Source: Flavobacteriaceae bacterium (GTDB taxonomy: Bacteria; Bacteroidota; Bacteroidia; Flavobacteriales; Flavobacteriaceae). From it: a stretch of 34,665 bases of DNA. Below are positions 26,151 to 34,665 of this stretch, piece after piece. Every line of letters starts with the position of its first letter. Within the stretch, counting starts at the first letter, position 1. Under the pieces are notes generated by a model. That model had not been told where the DNA came from. It worked only from the letters and a program-made list of their open reading frames with translations, and searched no databases. Location: positions 1-34,665 of the forward strand of contig JADGEA010000018.1 of the NCBI GenBank assembly GCA_016744615.1, given 5' to 3'. A program made the position numbers and the translations under genes.

Positions 26151-29027
26151 ATGAATATGGAAAAGAGTATAATATTATATATTCTGCTACTTATTATAAG
26201 TACAAAACTTCAAATATTACAAGCCCAAAATAGAGCAAATTTTGAAGGTACAATCCTAGAGAACAGGTCAAAAAACCCAATTCAGTTTGTAACAATTTTA
26301 CTGAAAGAAAATGGAAAATGGGCAGTTACAGATATAAACGGAATCTTTAAAATCCCATCGATATCTCAAAACACATATACTATAATAATTTCTTGTCTAG
26401 GCTATAAAGAGATTGAAAGAGAAGTTGTTATAAAAGAAGGTACTACAAATTTAAATATAGCCATGGAAGAACTTTCCTTAGGTTTAGATGAAGTTATAGT
26501 AATAGCTCACGAACAAAAATTAGTAACAGCTTCTATAATAAAACAAACAGCAATACAACATGTTCAACCTAAAAGTATCTCCGATCTTTTTCAATTATTA
26601 CCTGGGCATATTACAGAAAATCCAACACTGTCTTCTCCTGAACAAGTAAAAATGAGAGAAATTGTAGAAAATGGAAATAGTGCTTTAGGAACAGCAATTA
26701 TTGTTGATGGTATTCCGATTTCAAACGATGCCAATTTGCAAATAACCTCAACAGCAAAAGGAGGAACGACTAATAGTGCACCAACAGTTGCGGGTAGAGG
26801 TGTAGATTTAAGAAGTATCACAACAGGTAATATAGAATCTATAGAAATTATAAGAGGAATTCCTTCTGTTGAATATGGAGATTTAACTTCGGGTGTTGTA
26901 ATTATAAAAACAAAATCAGGTAAAACCCCTTATGAAGTCAAAGTATCTATTGATCCTGAAACTAAAATGTTTTATGCTGGGAAAGGATTTTTACTAGGAA
27001 AAGAAAAAGGTGCTGTAAATACAAGTATTGATTATGCACAAGCTTATTCTGACAAAAGGAAAAAATATAAAGGCTATGAGCGAGTTACAGCAAATTTAGG
27101 CTATTCAAATACTTTTTTTAAAACAACAACACCATTTACATTTAATTTTAAGTTATTATATCACCAAACTTTAGATAATAATAAAACAGATCCACAATTA
27201 AAATCTAAAGAAATTATTAGGTCAAGGGTAAAAGGCATAAGATCTAGTATTAACGGAAAGTGGCAAATAAACTCAGATTTACTTACTAATATTAGGTATA
27301 ATTTTTCAGGAAGTTCATCACATCATGAAGATTATAATAAAAATTTAAAAACGGTAACAGCAGGGACAATGCCCTTAGGAACATCATATACGGAAGGCGA
27401 AAATGTTGCAAATTACCTTCCGTCAGAGTATTATTCAGAATTAACTATTGATGGGAAACCTTTTAGTTTTTTCGGACAATTAATTAGCAATACAAATACA
27501 CGTATAAGTAGTGGGTATAATAATATTAAATTAGGTATAGAATGGCGATCTGATGGCAATAATGGTCAAGGTAAAACATTTGATATCAATTATCCACCAA
27601 CAATTAATTCAGTTAGTACTTTGCGCCCTCGGTCTTATAAAGATATTCCTGCTTTAAACAAATTTTCTTTATTTATAGAAGATAAAATAAAATTAGCATT
27701 AGGCAAAACATGGTTTACAGGACAAGCAGGTGTACGTTATACTAATATTCAACCTAAAGGTCTTTTCTCTACAAAAGGTGCAACAACGATAGAACCTAGA
27801 ATAAACCTTAAATATCAAATCTTAAATTCGAAAAACAATTCAATATTTAAAAATTTAGCAATTCGTTTTGGCTATGGTATTGCGGCAAAGTCTCCAACTT
27901 TAGTACATCTTTATCCAGATAAAGCATATTTTGATGAGGTTAGTTTAAATTATTACGATAGTAATAGTGGTTCTTTAGCTGTAATGACAACTAAAATAAT
28001 AAATGATACATCAAACCCTGATTTAAAACCAGTTTATAACAAGAAGAAAGAAATAGGAATAGATTTTTCTATTAATAAAATTTCAGGAAAGCTAACAGCT
28101 TATCACGAAAAACAAACCGATGGGTATGGGTTCTCAAGAGTACCTGTTTTCTTAGAGCATAGAGACTATTCTATAGATGGCGCAGGTAAATCACCTTTTC
28201 TTATTGAAGGAGATGGTGTTTATTATTATGAGGAAGATGAAGTTTTACAAGCTGAGTATACCATTAATACAGCTTTTCATTTTTATAAAACCCCTAATAA
28301 TAATAACACATTAATTAAAAAAGGAGTTGAATATGTTATTAATTTTGGAAGAATTAAAGTTTTGCGAACAACGATAGTTGCAGATGGCGCATGGTTTTAC
28401 ACTGAAAGGTTTAACACAAAAAACACATATAAAACTATTGGCACACTTTATCAAGGAGATAAATTTCCATATATCGCTGTTATGCCGGCAGGAGATAAAA
28501 CAATTAGACAACGTTTAAATACTAATATACGAGTAATTACACACATTCCTTCAATAAAAATGATTGTGTCGCTTACAACCCAAATTTTATGGTTTACCAA
28601 GACAAAGTATGAATATGAAAGTTCTAATGGAATCCCCTATGTTTATATAACTCAAAATAAAGAAAGAATTGATGTTGATAATGTATACACTTACCAAGGT
28701 GATAATGTTATAAAAAATGTAGCTCCCATTGGTTATATCGATAAGTATGATACCTATTATGAATGGAGTCCAGATAGTTATAATATTCAACCATATTATT
28801 CAATGGTCAAAACATATTCAGATACTTATTTTTTAGAAGAATGTTTACCTATCGCTTTTATGTTCAATTTAAAGCTTACAAAAGAGTTAGCAAATAATTT
28901 AGATTTAGCTTTTACAGCAAATAACTTTTTAAATATGAGACCATATCAAAAACTAAAAAGAAGTTCTGGTTATACACAAAGAAACACTCCATTATATTTT
29001 GGAGCTGAAATTAAGTTTAAATTTTAA
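26151..29027 (+). CDS. TonB-dependent receptor with N-terminal carboxypeptidase-like domain
   Basis: The 958-residue outer-membrane receptor has a signal peptide (about 1-26, ending LQAQ). A CarboxypepD_reg-like domain follows (about 30-108: FEGTILENRSKNPIQFVTILL... SCLGYKEIEREV), then a plug (about 135-260, with GTAIIVDGIPISNDA and IEIIRGIPSVEYGDLTSGVVIIKTKSG), then a 22-strand barrel ending in EIKFKF. Such receptors import large or scarce ligands using TonB energy. It is the first gene of a tight four-gene cassette with DUF4876, DUF6850 and a peptidase-like lipoprotein; there is no SusD homologue. The ATG at 26151 and the one two codons later are equally possible starts. The ligand is unknown. 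Confidence 0.93.
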   Translation: MNMEKSIILYILLLIISTKLQILQAQNRANFEGTILENRSKNPIQFVTILLKENGKWAVTDINGIFKIPSISQNTYTIIISCLGYKEIEREVVIKEGTTNLNIAMEELSLGLDEVIVIAHEQKLVTASIIKQTAIQHVQPKSISDLFQLLPGHITENPTLSSPEQVKMREIVENGNSALGTAIIVDGIPISNDANLQITSTAKGGTTNSAPTVAGRGVDLRSITTGNIESIEIIRGIPSVEYGDLTSGVVIIKTKSGKTPYEVKVSIDPETKMFYAGKGFLLGKEKGAVNTSIDYAQAYSDKRKKYKGYERVTANLGYSNTFFKTTTPFTFNFKLLYHQTLDNNKTDPQLKSKEIIRSRVKGIRSSINGKWQINSDLLTNIRYNFSGSSSHHEDYNKNLKTVTAGTMPLGTSYTEGENVANYLPSEYYSELTIDGKPFSFFGQLISNTNTRISSGYNNIKLGIEWRSDGNNGQGKTFDINYPPTINSVSTLRPRSYKDIPALNKFSLFIEDKIKLALGKTWFTGQAGVRYTNIQPKGLFSTKGATTIEPRINLKYQILNSKNNSIFKNLAIRFGYGIAAKSPTLVHLYPDKAYFDEVSLNYYDSNSGSLAVMTTKIINDTSNPDLKPVYNKKKEIGIDFSINKISGKLTAYHEKQTDGYGFSRVPVFLEHRDYSIDGAGKSPFLIEGDGVYYYEEDEVLQAEYTINTAFHFYKTPNNNNTLIKKGVEYVINFGRIKVLRTTIVADGAWFYTERFNTKNTYKTIGTLYQGDKFPYIAVMPAGDKTIRQRLNTNIRVITHIPSIKMIVSLTTQILWFTKTKYEYESSNGIPYVYITQNKERIDVDNVYTYQGDNVIKNVAPIGYIDKYDTYYEWSPDSYNIQPYYSMVKTYSDTYFLEECLPIAFMFNLKLTKELANNLDLAFTANNFLNMRPYQKLKRSSGYTQRNTPLYFGAEIKFKF

Positions 29028-29054
29028 ATCATTATGAAACCAAATTTTTATATT

Positions 29055-30263
29055 ATGAAAAAAACACTAATTATTTTATTTCTAATTTTAATCGTTTTTA
29101 ATTACGTCAGCTGTGACAACGATGATGATTTTGCTGAAAAATATACTGTCTCAGTAATTGTAGCTTATCCTGATGGATATGCAGAAACAGTCGCAAGCGG
29201 TATGACAGTAACAGTTACTGGAGTATCTAGTACTGAATTACAAAATACGACAACTGATTCTAACGGTATAGCTACTTTTGAATTAGAAGCTGGAGAATAC
29301 AGTATTTCAGCTGTAGGTGAAACGGAAGAGTTTGCATTTAACGCCATAAATGACGGAGCTACAATTGCCAATGATGTTACAATAAATTTAACGTTAAAAG
29401 CTGTAGCACTAACAGGTGGACTAGTATTCAAGGAAATCTATTATACAGGTTCTACCACCTTAGAAGACGGTCGCTATTATTCTGATCAATTTCACGAAAT
29501 TTATAACAACTCTGATGAAACTATCTATTTAGATGGTTTATGTATTGGTGTTATGCAACCTTCAAGCAGCAAAGAAAGCCCATGGGTTGATTCTAATGGG
29601 GATTTAATGAATAAATTACCTTTGCAATTTTATGTATGGTATGTACCAGGTGATGGAGATGATTATCCTTTAGAAGCGCGTACTAGTATGATTATTGCAC
29701 AAGATGGCATTGATCATAAAACTGATGCTGCAGGAAACTCTAATTCTCCTGTAAATTTAGGTAATGCAGACTGGGAAACATACTGTGGAGATATTAATGG
29801 AGGAAAAGATGCAGATGCTCCTGGTGTTCCAAACCTTTCGATGATGTTTACAACAACAACAGGAATGTTTGATTGGCTTCATTCCGTTTTTGGTGCAGGT
29901 GTTATTATCTTTAAATTACCAGAAGGAACAGATCCCATTACTTGGGCTTCAAATCCTGATAATCTTTCAACCAAACCAGGAAGCAGTTCTACAAGGGAAT
30001 ACTTAATGATACCATCAGATTATGTTATTGATGCTGTAGAAGTAGTAAGAATTGAAGAAGAAAAAAGATATAAAAGAATACCTGATGAGCTAGATGCTGG
30101 AAAAGTTTGGTGTTCAGGAATTTACACTAGCCAAAGTATAAGAAGAAAAGTGAAACAAATTATTGATGGTAAAGTTATTTATCAAGACACTAATAATTCA
30201 TCAGAAGATTTTTTAGGTTCACAAATACCAACACCAGGGATTCACCCAACAGTAGTTGATTAA
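29055..30263 (+). CDS. DUF4876 lipoprotein
   Basis: From the ATG at 29055 the protein has a lipoprotein signal ending YVSC (Cys20), followed by DNDDD. Such acidic residues right after the cysteine resemble the signal that sends lipoproteins to the cell surface in Bacteroidota (inference). An Ig-like or CNA-B-like beta domain comes next (about 30-115: VTVTGVSSTELQNTTTDSNGIATFELEAGEY). The DUF4876 body follows (FKEIYYTGS, QFHEIYNNSDETIYLDGLCIG), related in pattern to lamin-tail-like folds. It begins 27 bp after the TonB receptor gene; an ATG at 29034 would add seven residues. A hairpin follows the stop. Function is unknown; it may be the ligand-binding partner of the receptor. Confidence 0.85.
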   Translation: MKKTLIILFLILIVFNYVSCDNDDDFAEKYTVSVIVAYPDGYAETVASGMTVTVTGVSSTELQNTTTDSNGIATFELEAGEYSISAVGETEEFAFNAINDGATIANDVTINLTLKAVALTGGLVFKEIYYTGSTTLEDGRYYSDQFHEIYNNSDETIYLDGLCIGVMQPSSSKESPWVDSNGDLMNKLPLQFYVWYVPGDGDDYPLEARTSMIIAQDGIDHKTDAAGNSNSPVNLGNADWETYCGDINGGKDADAPGVPNLSMMFTTTTGMFDWLHSVFGAGVIIFKLPEGTDPITWASNPDNLSTKPGSSSTREYLMIPSDYVIDAVEVVRIEEEKRYKRIPDELDAGKVWCSGIYTSQSIRRKVKQIIDGKVIYQDTNNSSEDFLGSQIPTPGIHPTVVD

Positions 30264-30278
30264 TAACTTGAAATTCAT

Positions 30279-30304
30279 AAGGAGCACAATAAAAAGTGCT
30301 CCTT
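30279..30304 (+). terminator. Hairpin between DUF4876 and DUF6850 genes, terminator or attenuator
   Basis: AAGGAGCAC (30279-30287) pairs perfectly with GTGCTCCTT (30296-30304) around the loop AATAAAAA. ATACTATTTTTAATG follows, and its ATG begins the next gene. It may lower read-through rather than stop it. Confidence 0.55.
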
Positions 30305-30316
30305 ATACTATTTTTA

Positions 30317-31876
30317 ATGAATAAAAATTATATAACATATTCATTTATTTTTCTTGCGGTAGTTTGCCAATTTGTAAACGGGCAAACAAAGCAGAAAGAT
30401 AGTGTTAAGTATATTAATTCTTTTGAAAAAATTCCTATAAATAATTTATGGATTATTACAAATAACCCTGCTGCAATATCAAATAATGATTTTGAAAAAC
30501 TAGGAAATGTATCGGTAGGTTATAATACGAAAAAAGGTGATTATTATAGATATAATCAACCAGAATCTATTAATTCTATTTTATTTTCAGCAGAGGGCTA
30601 CACCAAACCTAATAAAATAACCTTTTATGGAAAAATGGATTATTATAATGCCCGAGAAAAAAACTTAAATTGGAATAATGTATCATTCATATCTTCAAAT
30701 AATCCTTTTATTTTAGCAGATTCGATAGGTGGTGATTATGATAATGAAATTTTTACTTTAACAGGAAAAATGGCTTCTCAATTTGGTGAGAATAAATCAA
30801 ATTGGGGTATTTCAATAAAATATAAAGTTGGAAACAAAGTAGACCAAACAGATCCTAGACCAGAAATACAATCCCAAAGAATATCAATAAGACCAGGAAT
30901 TATTCTCGCTATAAAAAATTGGGAATTTGGTGTAAATGGGTATTATGAAAGCTTTAAAGAAGATACTGACATTACTGTAGTTGATCATTATATAAGCTAT
31001 AGGTACTTTAGGTTTATGGGATTTGGAATATACTCTGGAATTTCTGATGACTATTTTGAAAGAGTTTATAAGGGATATAATTATGGAGTGGCTTTACAAA
31101 CAAAATATAGTCGACATTCTCTAAAAAATATTTTGGAACTAAAAATTACAAACGAATATGAACGAGCCCATGAAGGCTCTCTTTCAACAAGATTTCTTGC
31201 AGGAGATTATAACGGAACAATTATAAACATAAAAGATAGATTACAAATTAGAAAGAATAATTTGATTCATACTTTTCATTTTAATGGAGAACTTAGACTA
31301 ATTAAAGGTACTTGGTATGATCAAAATCAGGTAACTGGTGATGACGGAACAATCTATTGGGATGTATACAATAAGTCCGTTAAGTATAAAAACGTACTAG
31401 TTAATGCAAATTTAGAATATTCTCTAACTAAAGAAAAAGATAACTTAATTAATCATGTTTTTTTTGGAAAACTTGATATAAAAGGCGAAATGTGTGATTT
31501 TTATCCTGATAAATTTTTAAACAACTATTATAATTTAACATCAACAATCGGTTATCACAAAAACTGGTTTTCTAAAACCTTTCAAATAGCTTTAAAATTC
31601 AATTTGGGTTACAAATTTAATTTGAATAAAGAGTTTTATGCAAAAGATATAGAGTTTTTAGAAACCATAACTTACCCAGAGTATTATTATAATATTACTA
31701 ATCAAATTAAATTTAATAATGAAATAAAAATAGGGTTTAATAAATTACTAAAAGTACCAATATTACCATATATGGCAGTAAGTAGTGATTTTGTTTATTG
31801 TAAAGACAATAATTATAATTACTATAACAATGATTATAGGGTACTTGGAAACATTAAAATAGGTATAATCTTCTAA
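30317..31876 (+). CDS. DUF6850-family outer-membrane beta-barrel protein
   Basis: From the ATG at 30317 the 519-residue protein has a signal peptide (about 1-22, ending VNGQ). A short periplasmic part with NLWIITNNPAAISNNDFEKLGNVSVGY follows, then many amphipathic strands rich in Tyr, such as WGISIKYKVGNKVDQT, WEFGVNGYYESF and FQIALKFNLGYKFNL. It ends in NIKIGIIF, a barrel-closing strand. The pattern and the position after DUF4876 fit the DUF6850 family, known to me only as an uncharacterised barrel. A frame extension to a GTG at 30296 lies in the hairpin stem and is rejected. The peptidase-like gene starts 11 bp later. Confidence 0.78.
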   Translation: MNKNYITYSFIFLAVVCQFVNGQTKQKDSVKYINSFEKIPINNLWIITNNPAAISNNDFEKLGNVSVGYNTKKGDYYRYNQPESINSILFSAEGYTKPNKITFYGKMDYYNAREKNLNWNNVSFISSNNPFILADSIGGDYDNEIFTLTGKMASQFGENKSNWGISIKYKVGNKVDQTDPRPEIQSQRISIRPGIILAIKNWEFGVNGYYESFKEDTDITVVDHYISYRYFRFMGFGIYSGISDDYFERVYKGYNYGVALQTKYSRHSLKNILELKITNEYERAHEGSLSTRFLAGDYNGTIINIKDRLQIRKNNLIHTFHFNGELRLIKGTWYDQNQVTGDDGTIYWDVYNKSVKYKNVLVNANLEYSLTKEKDNLINHVFFGKLDIKGEMCDFYPDKFLNNYYNLTSTIGYHKNWFSKTFQIALKFNLGYKFNLNKEFYAKDIEFLETITYPEYYYNITNQIKFNNEIKIGFNKLLKVPILPYMAVSSDFVYCKDNNYNYYNNDYRVLGNIKIGIIF

Positions 31877-31887
31877 TAGGATATAAA

Positions 31888-34065
31888 ATGAAAAAAATTT
31901 TTATACTAATATTTATTATTATTAGTGCTTGCAAAAAAGAACCAGTTACACCTGGCTTTGCCATTGTTGTAGACCAAGAAAGCTATAAACAGACTAAAAA
32001 TGAAATAATTGCATATGCGAAATCTGTAGAGGCAGATGGATTAAAACCCGTAATTGTAATAGATAAATGGCAAAACCCAGATTCTATAAAATCAAAATTA
32101 ATAGAGCTTTACTATGATAAAACCAACCCCATAGAGGGAGCTGTTTTTGTTGGAGATATTCCTGTTGCCATGATACGTAATGCACAACATTTTACAAGAG
32201 CATTTAAAATGAACCAAGAAAAGTATTCTTGGGATAGATCATCTATTCCTTCGGATAGATTTTATGATGATTTTAATTTACAGTTTACTTATCTAAAGAA
32301 AGATTCTATTAATTCTTTACTACACTATTATTCACTAAATGCATCTTCTAATCAGTATTTATCTCCAAATATATATACAGGTAGAATAAAACCACCTAAT
32401 ACATTAAATAAATATCAGGATTTAAAGAATTATCTAATCAAGTTGGTACGTATAAAACAAAAAGAAAATATTGTAGACGAGGTTTTATATTTTTCAGGTT
32501 ATGGGTATAATTCTGATTCTTTCTTAGCTAGAATTGATGAAAAAATAACTCTATTAGAGCAGTTTCCATGGCTAAATGGACAACAAAACAGATTAGAATA
32601 TATTAATCATGCTGATGACATTCATATTAAACATAAATTAATGTCAGAACTACAAAGAAATAATTTAGACATCGCTTTACTACATCATCATGGTCATGAC
32701 GATATGCAATATTTAAGTGGTATGCCCAAAGTAAAATCGGTTACTGGTCAAATTAATGGTGTAAAACAATATTTACGCTCTAAATTAAGAACCGCTAAAA
32801 GAAAAGGTAAAGACCTAAAAAAAGTTAAAAATTATTATTCAATTAAATTATCTATTCCTTTAAACTGGTTTGATGGCACTTTTGATAAAAGAATTATAGA
32901 AGAAGACTCTATTTTTAATGCAGAAATGGATATTAGCATTTCTGATATGAAAAACTATACTCCTAATGCTAAATTTTTAATGTTTGATTCTTGCTTTAAT
33001 GGATCTTTTCAAAAAGACGATTGTATTGCCAGTGCTTATATTTTTGATAAAGGAAACACCATAGTAAGCTTTGCCAACAGTGTTAGTTCTTTACAAGATA
33101 AATGGCCTAATGAAATGGTTGGACTTTTGGGTGTTGGTATACGTATTGGTAATTGGGCAAAACAAGTTTCCTATTTAGAGACCCACATTATTGGAGATCC
33201 AACCTATCATTTTACTTCAAAAAACACATCGTACAATATAAATGAAGATTTATTTTTTAAAGCTGATAAAATAGACTTTTGGAAACGTAAAGTAAATGAT
33301 GAATATGCAGATGTTCAAGCACTAGCACTTCGAATGCTTTATCAAAACAATTATGAAGATATTTCTGATTTATTATTTGATACATTCAAAAATAGTGAAT
33401 ATGGTGTTGTACGAATGGAATGTTTAAAACTTTTGACTAATATAAACGATTCTAATTTTATTAATTGTGTTTCCTTAGCTACTAATGATTCTTATGAACT
33501 AGTAAGAAGACAGGCATTATATTTAATTGGAAAAAGCGGAGATAATAAATTAATTAAACCATTACTAATAGCGGCTATGGCGAACAATATATCTCCGAGA
33601 GAAAAATTTAATATTAAACAATCAATTGGTCTATTCGAAAAAGATAGTTTACTTGTAAGTTTTGATTCTATTTTTAATAATTCAACGTCCTATTTAAAAT
33701 CAGAAAAAACAAAAGAAGAAATTAAAAGAATGGTAATTAATTCTTCCGAACGATGGTCAAGAAATATTGAAAAAATTTTTACTCCAGAATCAACGGAAAA
33801 AAATATTATTTTTGCTATTCGTTCTTTACGTAATTACAACTACCATCCTGCAACTGAAAAGTTTTGTAATTTTATTTTGACCCATAAAAATTCTAAACTA
33901 CAAAAGACAATGATAGAAGCATTAGGTTGGTTTAATATTTCTGTCAATAAAGACATGATTATTAGTACATGTAATACTATAGTTAATGATAATTCATTTT
34001 CAAAAGAAGTAAAAACTGAAGCACAACGAACCCTAAAACGACTTTCTTTTCCTTGGTCTAGATAA
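31888..34065 (+). CDS. Lipoprotein with gingipain-like (clan CD, C25-type) peptidase domain and HEAT-like repeats
   Basis: The 725-residue protein has a lipobox ending ISAC (Cys15). Residues about 22-445 look like a C25-type caspase-fold peptidase. There is an early GAVFVGDIPVAM block, SDRFYDDF at 122-129 and SPNIYTGRI at 159-167. The catalytic His-Gly follows a hydrophobic strand in DIALLHHHGHDD (H268-G269), and the catalytic Cys is in FLMFDSCFNGSF (C369). The GNTIVSFANS strand and a final IIGDPTYHF are also typical. Residues about 470-725 are helical pairs like HEAT repeats (VQALALRMLYQ, VVRMECLKLLTNI, LVRRQALYLIGK). No T9SS C-terminal domain is present. It is the last gene of the cassette. 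Peptidase activity is inferred; the domain could also be a non-catalytic relative. Confidence 0.8.
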   Translation: MKKIFILIFIIISACKKEPVTPGFAIVVDQESYKQTKNEIIAYAKSVEADGLKPVIVIDKWQNPDSIKSKLIELYYDKTNPIEGAVFVGDIPVAMIRNAQHFTRAFKMNQEKYSWDRSSIPSDRFYDDFNLQFTYLKKDSINSLLHYYSLNASSNQYLSPNIYTGRIKPPNTLNKYQDLKNYLIKLVRIKQKENIVDEVLYFSGYGYNSDSFLARIDEKITLLEQFPWLNGQQNRLEYINHADDIHIKHKLMSELQRNNLDIALLHHHGHDDMQYLSGMPKVKSVTGQINGVKQYLRSKLRTAKRKGKDLKKVKNYYSIKLSIPLNWFDGTFDKRIIEEDSIFNAEMDISISDMKNYTPNAKFLMFDSCFNGSFQKDDCIASAYIFDKGNTIVSFANSVSSLQDKWPNEMVGLLGVGIRIGNWAKQVSYLETHIIGDPTYHFTSKNTSYNINEDLFFKADKIDFWKRKVNDEYADVQALALRMLYQNNYEDISDLLFDTFKNSEYGVVRMECLKLLTNINDSNFINCVSLATNDSYELVRRQALYLIGKSGDNKLIKPLLIAAMANNISPREKFNIKQSIGLFEKDSLLVSFDSIFNNSTSYLKSEKTKEEIKRMVINSSERWSRNIEKIFTPESTEKNIIFAIRSLRNYNYHPATEKFCNFILTHKNSKLQKTMIEALGWFNISVNKDMIISTCNTIVNDNSFSKEVKTEAQRTLKRLSFPWSR

Positions 34066-34192
34066 AACAAATTTATTAAACAAGTTCTGGAGGAGGAGTC
34101 TCAAGGCAGAATCATACTTTTTTTTAGATAATAAAAATAATTTATCTACCTGAATATTAGCTACTTAAGTTATCTAATTATTTACATATTAC

Positions 34193-34207
34193 ATTGATAA
34201 TCAATAT
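34193..34207. repeat. Second copy of the ATTGATAATCAAT palindrome
   Basis: The 6-1-6 dyad plus AT equals the core of the palindrome at 24802-24818. It lies between the peptidase gene and the IS630 fragment, in a 191-bp gap with no gene. Confidence 0.4.
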
Positions 34208-34256
34208 TTTAATTTAATAAAGTCATCAGGAGCAAAAGTTGAATGAATACCGTATT

Positions 34257-34535
34257 TTAAGCTGCTACATATCTTATTAATTGATGCCTGAAAAACTGAG
34301 CAACTCTTTCTGGATTTTTTTGTAAAAAGATCATGCGAGACTTGACATTATTTTTCATTTGTTTTTGATTTTTAGGAGTTGGCTTCAAACCTATTCCACT
34401 TTTTAAATCATTGTTTAAATATTTATCAGGATTCAATTCTGGAGAATACGAAGGAAGGTAAAAAAGTTCAATTTTATCTTTGTTTTCTTCCGCCCATTTC
34501 TTTACCAATTTACTATGATGCACTCTATATGCTAC
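34257..34535 (-). pseudogene. IS630-family transposase, C-terminal fragment
   Basis: Similarity starts near 34535 (VHHSKLVKKWAEEN) and includes IELFYLPSYSPELNP, the block before the last catalytic residue of the IS630 DDE domain. The stop is at 34257-34259. Only about 90 of the usual about 340 residues remain. After ELNPD the family has Glu (recalled as NPDEYLN), whereas here it is Lys (NPDKYLN), so the catalytic site is also altered. The fragment lies tail to tail with the peptidase gene. Confidence 0.78.
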
Positions 34536-34570
34536 TCCCTCTTTTTAGGACAGTTAAATTTAATTATTTA

Positions 34571-34665
34571 GAGGTCAGTAGATAAATACATATCTTAGTA
34601 TCCGATAAAATAAGAGATTTATGGAATTATTTAAAGGACAAAACCTTCTAAAGTTTACTGAACGC
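34571..34665 (+). mobile_element. Left end of a probable IS1595-family element (partial)
   Basis: A transposase start lies at 34621, and the 50 bp before it (from about 34571, GGTCAGTAGATAAATAC) probably hold the left terminal repeat. The boundary is a guess because the other end is outside the window. Confidence 0.45.
34621..34665 (+). CDS. IS1595-family transposase, first 15 codons (partial)
   Basis: The window ends in MELFKGQNLLKFTER. This is close to the recalled start of flavobacterial IS1595-family transposases, which continue with a zinc ribbon and a DDE domain. Only the start is visible, so the assignment rests on 15 residues. Confidence 0.55.
   Translation, partial: MELFKGQNLLKFTER

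Noticed and set aside
1-34665. CRISPR arrays, tRNA and rRNA genes, prophage genes
   Set aside because: No regularly spaced direct repeats, no tRNA or rRNA signatures and no phage structural genes were seen on either strand.

Overview
The window looks like a chromosomal piece of a member of the Bacteroidota, most likely Flavobacteriaceae. The DNA is AT-rich. Many upstream regions carry the TAnnTTTG -7 box typical of this phylum, and Shine-Dalgarno motifs are essentially absent. The protein families (DUF4199 next to a GT2 glycosyltransferase, DUF4876, DUF6850, SusC-like TonB-dependent receptor) are also typical of the phylum. All names rest on reading the sequence and recalled family motifs; no database search was run.

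Layout. (1) 1-139: edge of an IS1-like transposase gene. (2) 315-2303: uvrB, convergent with a minus-strand run of small conserved unknowns (2315-4076), one of them a bacterial PH-domain protein. (3) 4148-4912: a DUF1028 Ntn-hydrolase-like secreted protein whose C-terminal tail has decayed, then a possible new structured RNA (about 5110-5236), then a TalC/FSA-type aldolase gene. (4) 6114-7653: an iodotyrosine-deiodinase-like flavoprotein and a convergent SDR. (5) 7845-8020: SRP RNA gene with promoter and terminator. (6) 8117-16223: housekeeping and envelope genes on the plus strand: DUF4199, GT2, beta-barrel, phospho-sugar mutase, MsbA-like ABC exporter, nitroreductase, PepD. (7) 16335-18726: two outer-membrane proteins. 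(8) 18987-23329: two DUF1254/DUF1214 proteins, a MetA_deg-like outer-membrane protein and a TetR regulator. (9) 23762-26036: a decay zone with a HlyD adaptor cut by an ISAs1-family remnant, followed by a porin fragment. (10) 26151-34065: a four-gene surface cassette (TonB-dependent receptor, DUF4876 lipoprotein, DUF6850 barrel, and a lipoprotein joining a gingipain-like clan CD peptidase domain to HEAT-like repeats). (11) 34257-34665: IS630 fragment and the start of an IS1595-family element.

How the genes may work together. The DUF1254 operon and the FadL-like gene carry nearly identical 22-bp sites (21 of 22 bases) at exactly the same distance upstream of their -7 boxes. This suggests one small regulon, plausibly run by the adjacent TetR protein, for uptake or processing of a hydrophobic or aromatic compound. 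The four-gene cassette is the best candidate for an undescribed system: a TonB-gated uptake pore with a surface lipoprotein, a second barrel and a putative protease, bracketed by dead insertion sequences.
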